From a virus: DNA of 37,127 nt. Shown here in pieces: positions 7,578-14,849 of the stretch (positions are counted from its first letter, which is position 1; each line of letters opens with the position of its first letter). The position numbers and the translations under genes were made by a program. The stretch covers positions 1 through 37,127 of IMG/VR virus record IMGVR_UViG_3300018080_000072; one strand, 5' to 3'. Under the pieces are notes generated by a model. It was not told the origin of the DNA and did no database searches. It worked only from the letters and a program-made list of their open reading frames with translations.

Positions 7578-8894
7578 TTAATAATATGACATAATACCAC
7601 TTTCATATTTAAGCTTATCAAGATTTTCCTTGCTCATTCCTGTCATAGTTAAATGATCCAAGCTTTGCACAAGATAGCGTAAGCAATCTGCTGCATGGCT
7701 ACTCCAGTCATGTTTTGGAGTGTTTTTATAAATATGTGTTTTTTCATCGTAATCTGCATGATATTGCAATAAACATCTTTCTAGGTATTCACATTTTTTT
7801 TCATCTATAAAAATTCTTGGGAAAGTTCCTCTTACTTTTTCTATTCCTTCAAGGACTGATAATTGTCTCTCAAGGACATTAAATTGGAATCCTTGCTCTC
7901 TGGCAATCTGCACAAAGGTATTACCTGTTCTATCATGAGATTTAGCATCATGGGGAGCAAAATGCTTTCCATATGCATATGGCTTTGATCTAAGATGGTC
8001 TAGATAATGTGCTATCTGATAACCCTGATTTTCATAGAAATCTATTATGAGAATTTCATTTCCTCTTTTCTGGAAAAATATTATAGACATTGAATCTGAA
8101 AATCCGAGATCCCATGCAGTATAAACCAAAAGATTCTTATCGTAAGGAACATGACCCAGACGACCTTCCTGTCTCATATCTCGAACCAATTTCCCGTAAT
8201 AAGATCCTTGGACGCCAATCTCGAATGAGCAGTAGTATTCTTGTTGTAAAAATTCTTCTGATATTCCTTGTGAGTGCTTTTTCTCTATTTCTTCTTGGCT
8301 TATTAGCTTTGACTCTTCTACCGTAAGCTTTTTGCAGTACCATTCAGGATTATCTTTCGCAAAATTATAGAGATCAAAAAAATGATTTTTTCCATTTGGA
8401 GTTGAATTGAAAACAGCCCACCCTTTGTTTTTGGTGAGAATAGGATCTAAAACAAGGGTCCATACAAGAGGGTTTTGATAAGCATATTCAGACAGCACAA
8501 CTCCTCTTGGGTTTGTTCCGCGCATTGAATCAAAATTATCAGAGCCTATGAGCTGGATGATGGATCCAGAGGTGAGTTTGATTTTCATCTCATGATTCCA
8601 TTTTTTCTCTAAGATTTCTTTTGGAATAAACTCTAGGTATGATTTGCCATCTTCTGTGATTGCATCCCAGAGGGCTTTTCTAGCCTGTGAATACTCAGGG
8701 AAGACATAATAATATATTCCCTTCTCTTGAAATGCTCGGATGATTAGATAAGTCCAGCAGAGCATGTCTTTTCCTGCTCTGCGGTGATATATTAGAAGTG
8801 CTCGTTTTTTGTTTTTGAATTCATTAATAAATTCCCTCTGGTACCATCGTGGGGTTAATGGAACGAAGACTTTTTTTTTACTCTTCGTTGCCAT
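7578..8894 (-). CDS. terL: terminase large subunit (TerL), ATPase and nuclease
   Basis: The DNA-packaging motor. In order: adenine-binding-like RWYQREF (16-22), Walker A HRRAGKDM (37-44), Walker B GVVLSEYA, the coupling motif NSTPNG, and a C-terminal RNase H-fold nuclease with TAWDLGFSD, IDFYENQG and HDWSSHAADCLRY carrying the conserved acidic residues. I chose the ATG at 8894 (MATKSKKKVFVPLTPRWY, 438 aa), which overlaps the TerS stop by 17 bases. An ATG at 8942 is in frame but would extend 65 bases into TerS. There is no good Shine-Dalgarno, so expression probably depends on coupling to TerS. Confidence 0.93.
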   Translation of the reverse strand: MATKSKKKVFVPLTPRWYQREFINEFKNKKRALLIYHRRAGKDMLCWTYLIIRAFQEKGIYYYVFPEYSQARKALWDAITEDGKSYLEFIPKEILEKKWNHEMKIKLTSGSIIQLIGSDNFDSMRGTNPRGVVLSEYAYQNPLVWTLVLDPILTKNKGWAVFNSTPNGKNHFFDLYNFAKDNPEWYCKKLTVEESKLISQEEIEKKHSQGISEEFLQQEYYCSFEIGVQGSYYGKLVRDMRQEGRLGHVPYDKNLLVYTAWDLGFSDSMSIIFFQKRGNEILIIDFYENQGYQIAHYLDHLRSKPYAYGKHFAPHDAKSHDRTGNTFVQIAREQGFQFNVLERQLSVLEGIEKVRGTFPRIFIDEKKCEYLERCLLQYHADYDEKTHIYKNTPKHDWSSHAADCLRYLVQSLDHLTMTGMSKENLDKLKYESGIMSYY

Positions 8895-9300
8895 CCGAAT
8901 AATCGACTTCAGTATTTTCTGAGGTGTTTTGCACATGTACAACTTCCGTACGCTTGTCCCATCCGAATTTATTTCGCATAATCATTTGTAATGATGCAGT
9001 ATTCGCATCTATTTCATTAATTGAAGACTTTTCGCATATTTCTTCCCATTTTAATAATCCATCTGATCTAGCTAATTCTTTGTGTATGGGGTCAAGGTCG
9101 GGATCTTCTTTTATATACCTTTCCATAGTCATCCAGGAGACACAAAGATAACCATCCATATACTTCCATGACTTTTGAGTTTTACCGCTTGCAATATGCT
9201 CACAGTAGCTTTTATATACTTTAAGTTTTGTTTCTTTATCTTTTAATTTCGTGCTATAGGTATTTCCTTCTGGAAATTTAAAACCTCCTTTATCTGCCAT
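8878..9300 (-). CDS. terS: terminase small subunit (TerS)
   Basis: 140 residues directly upstream of and overlapping TerL, as usual for the DNA-recognition subunit. Residues ~40-66 (KTQKSWKYMDGYLCVSWMTM) look like a divergent helix-turn-helix. The oligomerisation part follows (WEEICEKSSIN), then the typical small-terminase segment near 104-114 (LQMIMRNKFGW) and an acidic tail. AAGGAG precedes the ATG. Eleven bases upstream is a variant of the dispersed 17-bp palindrome, which might regulate packaging or mark a recognition site. Confidence 0.85.
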   Translation of the reverse strand: MADKGGFKFPEGNTYSTKLKDKETKLKVYKSYCEHIASGKTQKSWKYMDGYLCVSWMTMERYIKEDPDLDPIHKELARSDGLLKWEEICEKSSINEIDANTASLQMIMRNKFGWDKRTEVVHVQNTSENTEVDYSDGNEE

Positions 9301-9311
9301 AAAATCTCCTT

Positions 9312-9328
9312 TGTAAATCGGCTTTACA
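9312..9328. promoter_or_regulatory. 17-bp palindrome, variant copy (TGTAAATCGGCTTTACA)
   Basis: Matches the palindrome at 5521-5537 with outer arms TGTAAA/TTTACA intact and changes only near the centre. It lies immediately before the TerS ribosome-binding site, where a bound protein could block expression. Confidence 0.5.
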
Positions 9329-9359
9329 GCATCCTAAACTAAAACTTTATTTTATTAAA

Positions 9360-9686
9360 CTAGAAATTGAGTTGGTTATCGATCGTTTTAAATTTGTATT
9401 GCTTTGATAGCTTTTGTTTGATTGCTTGAATGTCTTTTGGGGATTTTTCTTTTTTTTCGATTGGCATTTTCAAAGTTGCGTTTGTTCTATAAATTTTTTC
9501 ATAATTTGGGAATTTTTTTGTATTTATGCGTAGTAGCAAATAGCTATTTTCGATATCAGTCTCGTAGAGAGTTTTATTTGTTAGTCTTATAATATCTTTC
9601 AGGAATTTAACTGCTTCTTCTCGTGTATCGAACATTTTTTTTACAGCTATTAGTTTATTAAAAGTTTTTATATAATATTTATTCAT
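9360..9686 (-). CDS. unrecognised early-operon protein, 108 aa
   Basis: A basic, soluble protein (MNKYYIKTFNKLIAVKKMFD) with alternating strand/helix character and no signal or membrane segment. Its start codon overlaps the stop of the DUF1064-type nuclease by 4 bases (ATGA), so the two are translated together. A 59-base gap containing the variant palindrome separates it from TerS. No family recognised; a DNA-metabolism accessory role is only suggested by the nuclease partner. Confidence 0.5.
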   Translation of the reverse strand: MNKYYIKTFNKLIAVKKMFDTREEAVKFLKDIIRLTNKTLYETDIENSYLLLRINTKKFPNYEKIYRTNATLKMPIEKKEKSPKDIQAIKQKLSKQYKFKTIDNQLNF

Positions 9687-10015
9687 CTTTCTTCTATTAC
9701 TATTGGGTACAGACTTTCGACCTGTTTTTTCTTCATGATATATTCTTGTGTTTTCATTCCTTTCACATCTATAAAAGAAACTGTCCCGTCTTTGTAAAAG
9801 ACTTGGAAATCACATCTGTATTTTATATTCCCCGGAAGATCGAACGGCACTTGCCTTAGAAAGAAAATAACTTCTCCCAATTTTTGCAGCATTTTTAACT
9901 GCATGTAGAATTTAGCTTCTTTTTTGCTATCGAATTTGATCCCGTCCAGTTCGATTTGTATAGCGTGAAATTTGTGCTTATTCCTTTTCCCAGTCTGTGT
10001 ATTTAATGTATCCAT
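9683..10015 (-). CDS. DUF1064-type PD-(D/E)XK endonuclease, 110 aa
   Basis: The family pattern is clear: FHAIQIELDGIKFDSKKEAK near residues 16-35 (the Glu of the SKKEA helix), RQVPFDLPGNIKYRCDFQVF (68-87 region) with the catalytic Asp of YRCDF, then FIDVKGM giving the D-x-K of a PD-(D/E)XK core, followed by a Lys-rich helix. Proteins of this phage family are small putative nucleases of the VRR-NUC/Holliday-junction type, though few are tested. The length is normal (about 100-140). The start overlaps the HTH gene by 38 bases and lacks its own RBS, suggesting coupling. Confidence 0.75.
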   Translation of the reverse strand: MDTLNTQTGKRNKHKFHAIQIELDGIKFDSKKEAKFYMQLKMLQKLGEVIFFLRQVPFDLPGNIKYRCDFQVFYKDGTVSFIDVKGMKTQEYIMKKKQVESLYPIVIEER

Positions 10016-10217
10016 TTGTAAATTTTTCTATAGCAAATTTGAACATTTCTGTTATTGCATGTGGTTGATTAATGTATCTATAGAGGGTTACTCGGCTTAT
10101 GCCAAGTTTTTTAGCAATGTCGTTTTTTTGTATTCTGTTTTTCTTTATGAAGCTTTCGAATTTTCTTTTTCCCAGTGTTTCTTTTTGCACCTTTTCTGCT
10201 TCCTGGTTTTCTTTCAT
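9978..10217 (-). CDS. small HTH transcriptional regulator (Cro/CI- or TetR-N-like), 79 aa
   Basis: A charged N-terminus is followed by a clear helix-turn-helix at about 27-52: IQKNDIAKKLGISRVTLYRY, with the usual A-x-x-LGIS-x-x-TLYRY pattern. A short C-terminal helix (MFKFAIEKF) may dimerise. It is the first gene of the leftward packaging operon and is divergent from the recombination operon. The perfect palindrome at 10234-10253 lies between them and is its likely operator, so it may repress both directions or switch early to late expression. Confidence 0.78.
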   Translation of the reverse strand: MKENQEAEKVQKETLGKRKFESFIKKNRIQKNDIAKKLGISRVTLYRYINQPHAITEMFKFAIEKFTNGYIKYTDWEKE

Positions 10218-10233
10218 ATATGTTACACTGTTT

Positions 10234-10253
10234 AACTCTATAAAGATAGAGTT
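10234..10253. promoter_or_regulatory. operator candidate, perfect palindrome in divergent promoter region
   Basis: AACTCTAT-AAAG-ATAGAGTT has perfect 8-bp arms and a 4-bp spacer. It is centred in the 69-bp gap between the HTH gene (leftward) and the recombination operon (rightward). It contains a TATAAA box (10239-10244) usable as a -10. Binding by the adjacent HTH protein is inferred. Confidence 0.68.
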
Positions 10254-10286
10254 TTCTTTTAAAAATTTTTTAATTTATGAGGTTTT

Positions 10287-10583
10287 ATGAAAAGCAAGCT
10301 TTTCAATTATTTGAGCAAAGAGTTTAACATAGAAACAAAGGAAAGCAAAGATCTTTTTCTAGATGTGAGCGAAAAAGAAAATGAGCTTTCCCTTTTCTCA
10401 GAATGGTTAATTTATAGCTCTTACGCATGGAATAGGATTTCCAATCCGGGATTGCCTGCTAACAGATGGAAATCAATTTTTCCGAAATGGAAAATTTATG
10501 AGATTATTTTTAAAAATGAGATGAAAAAAAAAGAAAAAAGAGTTGTGAAGAAATCTCTGGCAACGTTAAACTGTGAAACATAA
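10287..10583 (+). CDS. unrecognised early protein, 98 aa
   Basis: First gene of the rightward recombination operon. GAGG stands four bases before the ATG (MKSKLFNYLSKEFNIETKES). Aromatic-rich middle (FSEWLIYSSYAWNRI) and a strongly Lys-rich C-terminus (KNEMKKKEKRVVKKSL). No membrane segment or known motif. Location ahead of ERF and the exonuclease suggests an early role, possibly anti-host or recombination accessory. Confidence 0.55.
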   Translation: MKSKLFNYLSKEFNIETKESKDLFLDVSEKENELSLFSEWLIYSSYAWNRISNPGLPANRWKSIFPKWKIYEIIFKNEMKKKEKRVVKKSLATLNCET

Positions 10584-10602
10584 ATCAAACACAGGAGGAG
10601 TT

Positions 10603-10839
10603 ATGATTTACTGCAACAATCTAGAAGATGTTGAATCGAGAGATTTTGATCCGGATGATTTCGATCCGAGATTACTGGATTCATACGAATACGATCATGT
10701 TAAAGATCATTTGATGGGTCTTCTTGAAGATCTTTACAAAACAGGGTCTTTGGTTGATCTTGAATTTCATTTAGAAGAAGTTTTAGGGCCATTTGGTTTA
10801 AGACTTCCTAACAATAATTTAAAAATTCAAACAAAATAG
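10603..10839 (+). CDS. small acidic protein, 78 aa
   Basis: The start is set by the perfect AGGAGG eight bases before the ATG (MIYCNNLEDVESRDFDPDDF). A longer in-frame start at 10573 lacks a comparable RBS. The protein is rich in Asp and Glu, with a helical second half (LEDLYKTGSLVDLEFHLEEV). It could be a DNA mimic or a partner of the ERF protein nine bases downstream. No family recognised. Confidence 0.6.
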   Translation: MIYCNNLEDVESRDFDPDDFDPRLLDSYEYDHVKDHLMGLLEDLYKTGSLVDLEFHLEEVLGPFGLRLPNNNLKIQTK

Positions 10840-10847
10840 GAGATTTC

Positions 10848-11516
10848 ATGGAAAACAACGAGATAATCCAAAAAATTTTAGAAGAATATAAAGAAGCCAT
10901 TTCTAAGCCGGATATAATCAAATACGAGTCTGAGAATTTGAATGAACTTTTCGGAGCATTAGCTAAAGCTCAATCTGAGATGGAAATGGCTAAAGAAGAG
11001 AATTACAATCCTTTCTTTAAATCAAAATACGCAAACCTGAAAGAGATCGTAAAAGCCAGTCGCCCGTATTTGGCCAGAAACGGCCTCTCAGTGATTCAAC
11101 GAGTTTTGCCGAATGGTAATGGGCAATTTTATTTATCGACGCGCCTAGCCCATTTATCGGGCCAATGGATCGATTCTAAGATGCCTATCACACCTCCGAA
11201 GTCAGATATTCAATCTTTGGGCAGTTATATCTCATATTTGAGGCGTTATACTTATGCTGCCATAGTTGGAGTTGTTTCATCAGATGACGACGATGACGGA
11301 GAAAAAGCAATGGATCGCACAGAACAACAAAAAACTCTTCCTCTTTCAAAGGAAGAAATTCAAGAGATTGAAAATCTTTTAGAGAAGCTTCCTGAGGAAA
11401 GAGAGAAAGTTTTGAAGTGGTGTCAAGTAAGAGCGATAAAAGATATTCATAGATCAAAGTTTGACGCTCTTATTAAAAATCTGAAAGCAAAACTCAAAAT
11501 GAAGGACTCTCAATGA
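10848..11516 (+). CDS. ERF-family single-strand annealing recombinase, 222 aa
   Basis: Anneals complementary ssDNA during phage recombination. Typical ERF sequence: LFGALAKAQSEMEMAKEE then NPFFKSKYANLKEIV (residues ~45-70), VIQRVLPNGNG, and the signature SLGSYISYLRRYTYAAIVGV (about 122-141), followed by an acidic DDDDDGE stretch. The C-terminal third is a charged helical tail. AGGAG precedes the ATG. Its stop overlaps the exonuclease start (ATGA), giving the annealase-exonuclease pair seen in Red-like systems. Confidence 0.9.
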   Translation: MENNEIIQKILEEYKEAISKPDIIKYESENLNELFGALAKAQSEMEMAKEENYNPFFKSKYANLKEIVKASRPYLARNGLSVIQRVLPNGNGQFYLSTRLAHLSGQWIDSKMPITPPKSDIQSLGSYISYLRRYTYAAIVGVVSSDDDDDGEKAMDRTEQQKTLPLSKEEIQEIENLLEKLPEEREKVLKWCQVRAIKDIHRSKFDALIKNLKAKLKMKDSQ

Positions 11517-12394
11517 AAAATATAGAACTTGAACAAGGAACTCTTGAATGGTTGAAGTTCCGAAATAATCATATTGGGGCTTCAGACATTGCTGTAATTT
11601 TAGGAATCTCTCCTTTCAAATCTCAATATCAGCTTTGGATTGAGAAAACAAAAAGGGAGGAGCCGTCTGATATCAACTCGAATTATTTTATGCTTCGAGG
11701 AAAAGCATTAGAGGCTGAAGCTCGTTTAACTTATTCTGAAGTTACGGGTAACATTGTGATTCCAGCTGTAAAGCAATCATCTGAATGGGATGTAGCAATT
11801 GCTTCTTTAGACGGAATTACAATGAATGAGGATATTCTTTGTGAAATCAAATGTCCTTCACAGAAGAGTTTTGATTTCATGAAAAACATGGGTATTCAGG
11901 AATATTATGAAGCTCAAGTGCAATGGCAACTTTGGGTAACCAAAGCAAAGCGTTGTGATTTTTTTGCTTACATAGATGACAATACACATCAGCTTATCGA
12001 AGTTTTTCCTAATCTTGATTACCAAGAAAAGCTTATCGAGAAAGCGAAAGAATTTTGGAATTTTGTTGAAAATAATACTGCTCCTGAGGCTTCTGAGAAA
12101 GATCATGTATACATAGAAGATCAAGAAGCTAATGATTTGGCGTTGCAGTGGAAGTTTCTCAAACAAGAAGATGATAGATTAAAAAAGGAAAGAAAAGAGA
12201 TTGAATCTAAGCTTTTAGAATTTACCGATGATGGGAATTGCATTTTCCCTCAATCAAAAGTTAAATTGACTAGAATAAATCGCAAGGGCATCGTTGATTG
12301 GGAAGAAATTTGCAAAGTTTGGAAAATATCCGAAGATGACCTTAACAAGCATCGTAAAGAGAGTATTGGCTTTGTAAAGTTTTCTATTTCTTAA
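11513..12394 (+). CDS. YqaJ / lambda-exo-family recombination exonuclease, 293 aa
   Basis: Degrades one strand from double-strand ends to feed the annealase. Motifs: Q-G-T-x-E-W-x-x-R near the start (EQGTLEWLKFRN), IGASDIAVILGISPF (21-35), LRGKALEAEAR with the conserved Glu, ASLDGI (catalytic Asp), then CEIKCP (the E-x-K pair, about 110-115) and YEAQVQWQLWVT. The C-terminal region is a coiled coil (LKQEDDRLKKERKEIESKLL) as in bacterial YqaJ proteins. It is the last gene before a UUCG terminator. Confidence 0.9.
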   Translation: MKNIELEQGTLEWLKFRNNHIGASDIAVILGISPFKSQYQLWIEKTKREEPSDINSNYFMLRGKALEAEARLTYSEVTGNIVIPAVKQSSEWDVAIASLDGITMNEDILCEIKCPSQKSFDFMKNMGIQEYYEAQVQWQLWVTKAKRCDFFAYIDDNTHQLIEVFPNLDYQEKLIEKAKEFWNFVENNTAPEASEKDHVYIEDQEANDLALQWKFLKQEDDRLKKERKEIESKLLEFTDDGNCIFPQSKVKLTRINRKGIVDWEEICKVWKISEDDLNKHRKESIGFVKFSIS

Positions 12395-12426
12395 AATTTG
12401 TTTTCTGTATAGCATCTTTGCAGGAT

Positions 12427-12633
12427 TCATTCTCGTTGTGCCCACTTTCGAGTGGGCTTTTTTATTTCCATGTAATTTTTAATTTCCAAGATCATGTTAA
12501 GTTGAATCACACAAGTCTTTGTAAATAAGAAATTCACTGATTTTATCAAATGCATGAATTCTCTTTTTTCTTTATCACCAAAATCCTCATTCCACATTCC
12601 TTTTGGGACATAATCGCTTATTTTAAAACTCAT
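12427..12633 (-). CDS. possible small protein at end of replication operon, 68 aa
   Basis: From ATG at 12633 (MSFKISDYVPKGMWNEDFGD), which overlaps the initiator gene stop by 11 bases, to 12427. The start KGMWNEDFGDKEKREFMHLI reads like a real phage peptide. The last residues are encoded by the rightward terminator at 12440-12463, and no Shine-Dalgarno is visible. A longer upstream start would lie wholly inside the initiator gene and is rejected. Confidence 0.35.
   Translation of the reverse strand: MSFKISDYVPKGMWNEDFGDKEKREFMHLIKSVNFLFTKTCVIQLNMILEIKNYMEIKKPTRKWAQRE
12440..12469 (+). terminator. rightward intrinsic terminator with TTCG loop
   Basis: GCCCACT-TTCG-AGTGGGC (12440-12457), a perfect 7-bp stem with a tetraloop, followed by TTTTTTATTT. 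It ends the recombination operon 46 bases after the exonuclease stop and faces the leftward replication operon. There is no T-run on the other side, so it works in one direction. Confidence 0.9.
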
Positions 12634-13693
12634 ATTCAGGAAACCGTTGCTCCATTTTTTCCCACGAGAAATCAAAACCCCATTTGCGTAAAGCACTTTC
12701 CACTTGTTCTTTAAAGGCGTGTTCGTTATAGTCAATCGAATTTTCTCGATGTTCATTCCCTGAACAGGAATGTATCTTTAAGGCATTATCTTCTGATATA
12801 ACAGAGATAATGCCTTTTTTGTCTCCTGATGTCTCGGATAAAAATTCTACAATCTTAGTAAAAATTTTTTCATTTTTGCGGGCTTCTCTCTCTTGGTTTT
12901 CGTCTTCTTCTACTGCATTTATCACCCATCTTTGAATTGATCTGTCATCAGATCCTCTGCATTTCTCTGGACGTTTAGTTTTCCATTCATCCAGGCGTTT
13001 ATAGATTTGCTTTGTTTTTTCCTTTCCGAATTTTTTCAGTCTTTCTTGATGCTTCTTTTCTGAGATCCATACTTTTCCAAGTGGGTTGATTTTCTTATCA
13101 GATTTGACTTTTGAGTCAATAATCTTTTCCTCTTTCTTTTTTTCTTTTTTCTCTACGCGTGTGTGTGGGCGCGCGCGCGCCCGGGGACGCTCAAGAGCGT
13201 CCCCCTCTTTATTTTGTAAAAGTAAAGAAGATTTAGACTCTCTAGATTCTTTGGTAGAATAGCTCTTATTATCTATATACTTATTATAGGTACAGGATGT
13301 CGATTCTGAGCATGCTGTAAAATGGGAAAGCTGCTGAACTTTTTTGAATTCATCCTCATCCATTTGATATTCAGACACTAAGTATACCATTTTATCAGCT
13401 ACATTGTTGCCTTTTTTGCCTTTTTTGCGTGGTTGAAAGCGATAACAAAATCCCATTTCGATCAGGATTTTAAGTAATCTATAGGTCTCTTTAGTGCTGA
13501 TTTTCAAAGTTTTAGAAATTTCCTTAACGCGAACTTGCCAATCATCAGGTCGCGAAAGTAAAAGAGACCACAATCCGGATGCAGATAAAACATCAGATCC
13601 TTTGAATTTTTTATTGGTTGCTATCTCCCATAAAGAATTTCTATTCAGCATCACATAAGGATTTTTTTTGTTATGAAAAGTCCGAATATTCAT
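12623..13693 (-). CDS. replication initiator-like protein with winged helix, 356 aa
   Basis: Residues ~10-110 form a winged helix-turn-helix (LKISTKETYRLLKILIEMGF with flanking strands), as in phage replication O/DnaD-like proteins. A low-complexity charged linker follows (KKEKKKEEKIIDSKVK), then a helical C-terminal domain (KFGKEKTKQIYKRLDEWKTK). Between them, residues ~163-176 (LERPRARARPHTRVE) are encoded by an extraordinary GC-rich double palindrome at 13167-13204. That arrangement recalls lambda O, whose gene contains the origin. The ATG overlaps the upstream gene (ATGA). No helicase or polymerase domain is visible; DNA melting or host replisome recruitment is inferred. Confidence 0.65.
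   Translation of the reverse strand: MNIRTFHNKKNPYVMLNRNSLWEIATNKKFKGSDVLSASGLWSLLLSRPDDWQVRVKEISKTLKISTKETYRLLKILIEMGFCYRFQPRKKGKKGNNVADKMVYLVSEYQMDEDEFKKVQQLSHFTACSESTSCTYNKYIDNKSYSTKESRESKSSLLLQNKEGDALERPRARARPHTRVEKKEKKKEEKIIDSKVKSDKKINPLGKVWISEKKHQERLKKFGKEKTKQIYKRLDEWKTKRPEKCRGSDDRSIQRWVINAVEEDENQEREARKNEKIFTKIVEFLSETSGDKKGIISVISEDNALKIHSCSGNEHRENSIDYNEHAFKEQVESALRKWGFDFSWEKMEQRFPEYEF
13155..13204. other. GC-rich double palindrome, candidate replication origin
   Basis: ACGCGTGTGTGT (13155-13166) runs into GGGCGCGCGCGCGCCC (13167-13182), a perfect 16-bp palindrome. Directly after it is GGGGACGCTC-AA-GAGCGTCCCC (13183-13204), a perfect 10-bp inverted repeat. The alternating purine-pyrimidine tract could adopt Z-DNA. 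It stands out from very AT-rich flanks and lies in the linker-coding part of the initiator-like gene. Origin function is inference from the lambda O analogy. Confidence 0.55.
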
Positions 13694-14040
13694 TGATTTT
13701 CTCCATTTAAAAATTCTTCTTCGTTTTCAAATGCGTACCAGACAGTACGATCCATCTTTGACTCGTTAAAATTTCCTTTTCTTATTATTCCCAATCTAAC
13801 AGCCTTGTTAAGAAGTCTTTTTACTTGGTCTTTAGAAAGATATTCAAAGTGGGCAGCAAATTCTTCTAAAGTATTATACATCCATGTTCTGTCTTCATTT
13901 TGATTTCTATTTAATATTTTATTGTGCATTATCCAATACTGAAGATGGTGAATCATTATAGCAAGCATCGCATCTTTATATTTAGCAGCGATTTTTACAT
14001 CGAAGCTATGTGTTAGAGAATGTGTAGTTTTATAAGTCAT
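13690..14040 (-). CDS. winged-helix replication-operon protein, copy 2 of a duplicated gene, 116 aa
   Basis: The start at 14040 (MTYKTTHSLTHSFDV) has GAGG at good spacing; an ATG at 14070 would lie in the upstream gene. The middle and end (DRTWMYNTLEEFAAHFEYLS, then VKRLLNKAVRLGIIRK) form a winged helix with recognition helix and wing. It ends DRTVWYAFENEEEFLNGENQ, nearly identical to the end of the gene at 14323-14670. It overlaps the initiator gene by ATGA. I read it as a DNA-binding partner of the initiator; the family is not named with certainty. Confidence 0.68.
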   Translation of the reverse strand: MTYKTTHSLTHSFDVKIAAKYKDAMLAIMIHHLQYWIMHNKILNRNQNEDRTWMYNTLEEFAAHFEYLSKDQVKRLLNKAVRLGIIRKGNFNESKMDRTVWYAFENEEEFLNGENQ

Positions 14041-14326
14041 TATTCTGTCCCTCATAAAAAATTTTTTCATTTAACTCATAACAACCATTTTCCGTTTTAG
14101 TTATGAGTTTTTTTCTATACAAAGAGCGAAGATATTTCTTTATAGTTTCTTTTGATTTTCCAATTCCTTTTGCCAATTCAGTTACTGAGATTTCAGGGTT
14201 GTAACAATTGTATTTTGCTTTACAGACCAATGTCATAATTAAAAATTCAATATTTGCTAATTTAAGCATCCAAAAATCAAACAAGTGATTCGGCATCATA
14301 TAATCTTTATTTTTCGAAATATTCAT
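14030..14326 (-). CDS. winged-helix protein, short paralogue of the initiator N-terminus, 98 aa
   Basis: Starts MNISKNKDYMMPNHLF at an ATGA overlap with the upstream gene. A longer upstream frame is only read-through of that gene. A clear HTH is seen at about 53-75 (VTELAKGIGKSKETIKKYLR, then SLYRKKLITK). It corresponds in position and start (MNI) to the N-terminal DNA-binding part of the 356-residue initiator, but lacks the linker and C-terminal domain. It may be a regulator or competitor of the initiator. Confidence 0.62.
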   Translation of the reverse strand: MNISKNKDYMMPNHLFDFWMLKLANIEFLIMTLVCKAKYNCYNPEISVTELAKGIGKSKETIKKYLRSLYRKKLITKTENGCYELNEKIFYEGQNNDL

Positions 14327-14670
14327 TGGTTTTCTCCATTTAAAAATTCTTCTTCGTCTTCGAACGCATACCACATGGTTCGGTCACCAACATCATCATC
14401 AAGACACTCTTTTCTTAAGATTTTTTTTCTGACGGCTTTATCTATCAATTTAGAGATCTGTCTTTTTGACCAGTATGGAAATGAATAAGCGATATGATCG
14501 AGGGATTTCTTTGTCCATGTCCTTCCATGAATGTGAAAAATCCCTGTTCCTTTGTTATGACCTATCCATATCTTAAATCGTTCTATTAGAATAGCTAATG
14601 CTACATCATTGAAATCTGTCGCTAAATCGCAACAGAAAAAATGGTATATGCGATGGCGATCATTCGTCAT
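14323..14670 (-). CDS. winged-helix replication-operon protein, copy 1 of a duplicated gene, 115 aa
   Basis: The start at 14670 (MTNDRHRIYHFFCCDL) has GGAGAAGA before it; a start at 14784 has none. The pattern matches copy 2 throughout: a short N-terminus, IERFKIWIGHNKG, GRTWTKKSLDHIAYSFPYWS, KLIDKAVRKKILRK, and the end DRTMWYAFEDEEEFLNGENQ. Its start overlaps the end of the small gene upstream. It probably binds DNA together with the downstream winged-helix protein. Confidence 0.68.
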   Translation of the reverse strand: MTNDRHRIYHFFCCDLATDFNDVALAILIERFKIWIGHNKGTGIFHIHGRTWTKKSLDHIAYSFPYWSKRQISKLIDKAVRKKILRKECLDDDVGDRTMWYAFEDEEEFLNGENQ

Positions 14671-14800
14671 ATTCTTCTCCGTATGAAATAAATAAGATTG
14701 ACAGGAATTCTGTCTTTGTGGATATTGAGTGGCGAATATCATCATTTTTTGTGTGGGGAGAGAATTTATTTCTCTTCCCCTCAAAATTTTCTCTAGACAT
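14660..14800 (-). CDS. short leader protein of the replication operon, 46 aa
   Basis: ATG at 14800 (MSRENFEGKRNKFSPHTKND) is preceded by the near-ideal GGAGGATAGT, the best ribosome-binding site in this operon. It ends with TGA at 14660, overlapping the start of the next gene by 11 bases. The peptide is polar, then has a short hydrophobic patch (FLSILFISYG). It may only serve translational coupling or attenuation. No homologue recognised. Confidence 0.5.
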   Translation of the reverse strand: MSRENFEGKRNKFSPHTKNDDIRHSISTKTEFLSILFISYGEEYDE

Positions 14801-14820
14801 ACTATCCTCCAAAAGTTCGC

Positions 14821-14849
14821 ATCCTATTCCTTTGAGCAAAAAGCGACAA
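14821..14849 (-). promoter_or_regulatory. candidate promoter of the replication operon
   Basis: On the minus strand, TTGTCG (14849-14844), a 17-bp spacer and TAGGAT (14826-14821), each four of six to the sigma-70 consensus. The -10 is 20 bases upstream of the 46-aa leader gene. Just upstream is the palindrome AATGAAA-A-TTTCATT (14857-14871), a possible operator. The rest of 14872-14990 is AT-rich with no gene I can support. Confidence 0.5.

Noticed and set aside
12634-12756. Upstream extension of the 12427 frame to an ATG at 12756
   Set aside because: Lies entirely inside the initiator gene in another frame; only the part from 12633 is plausible.
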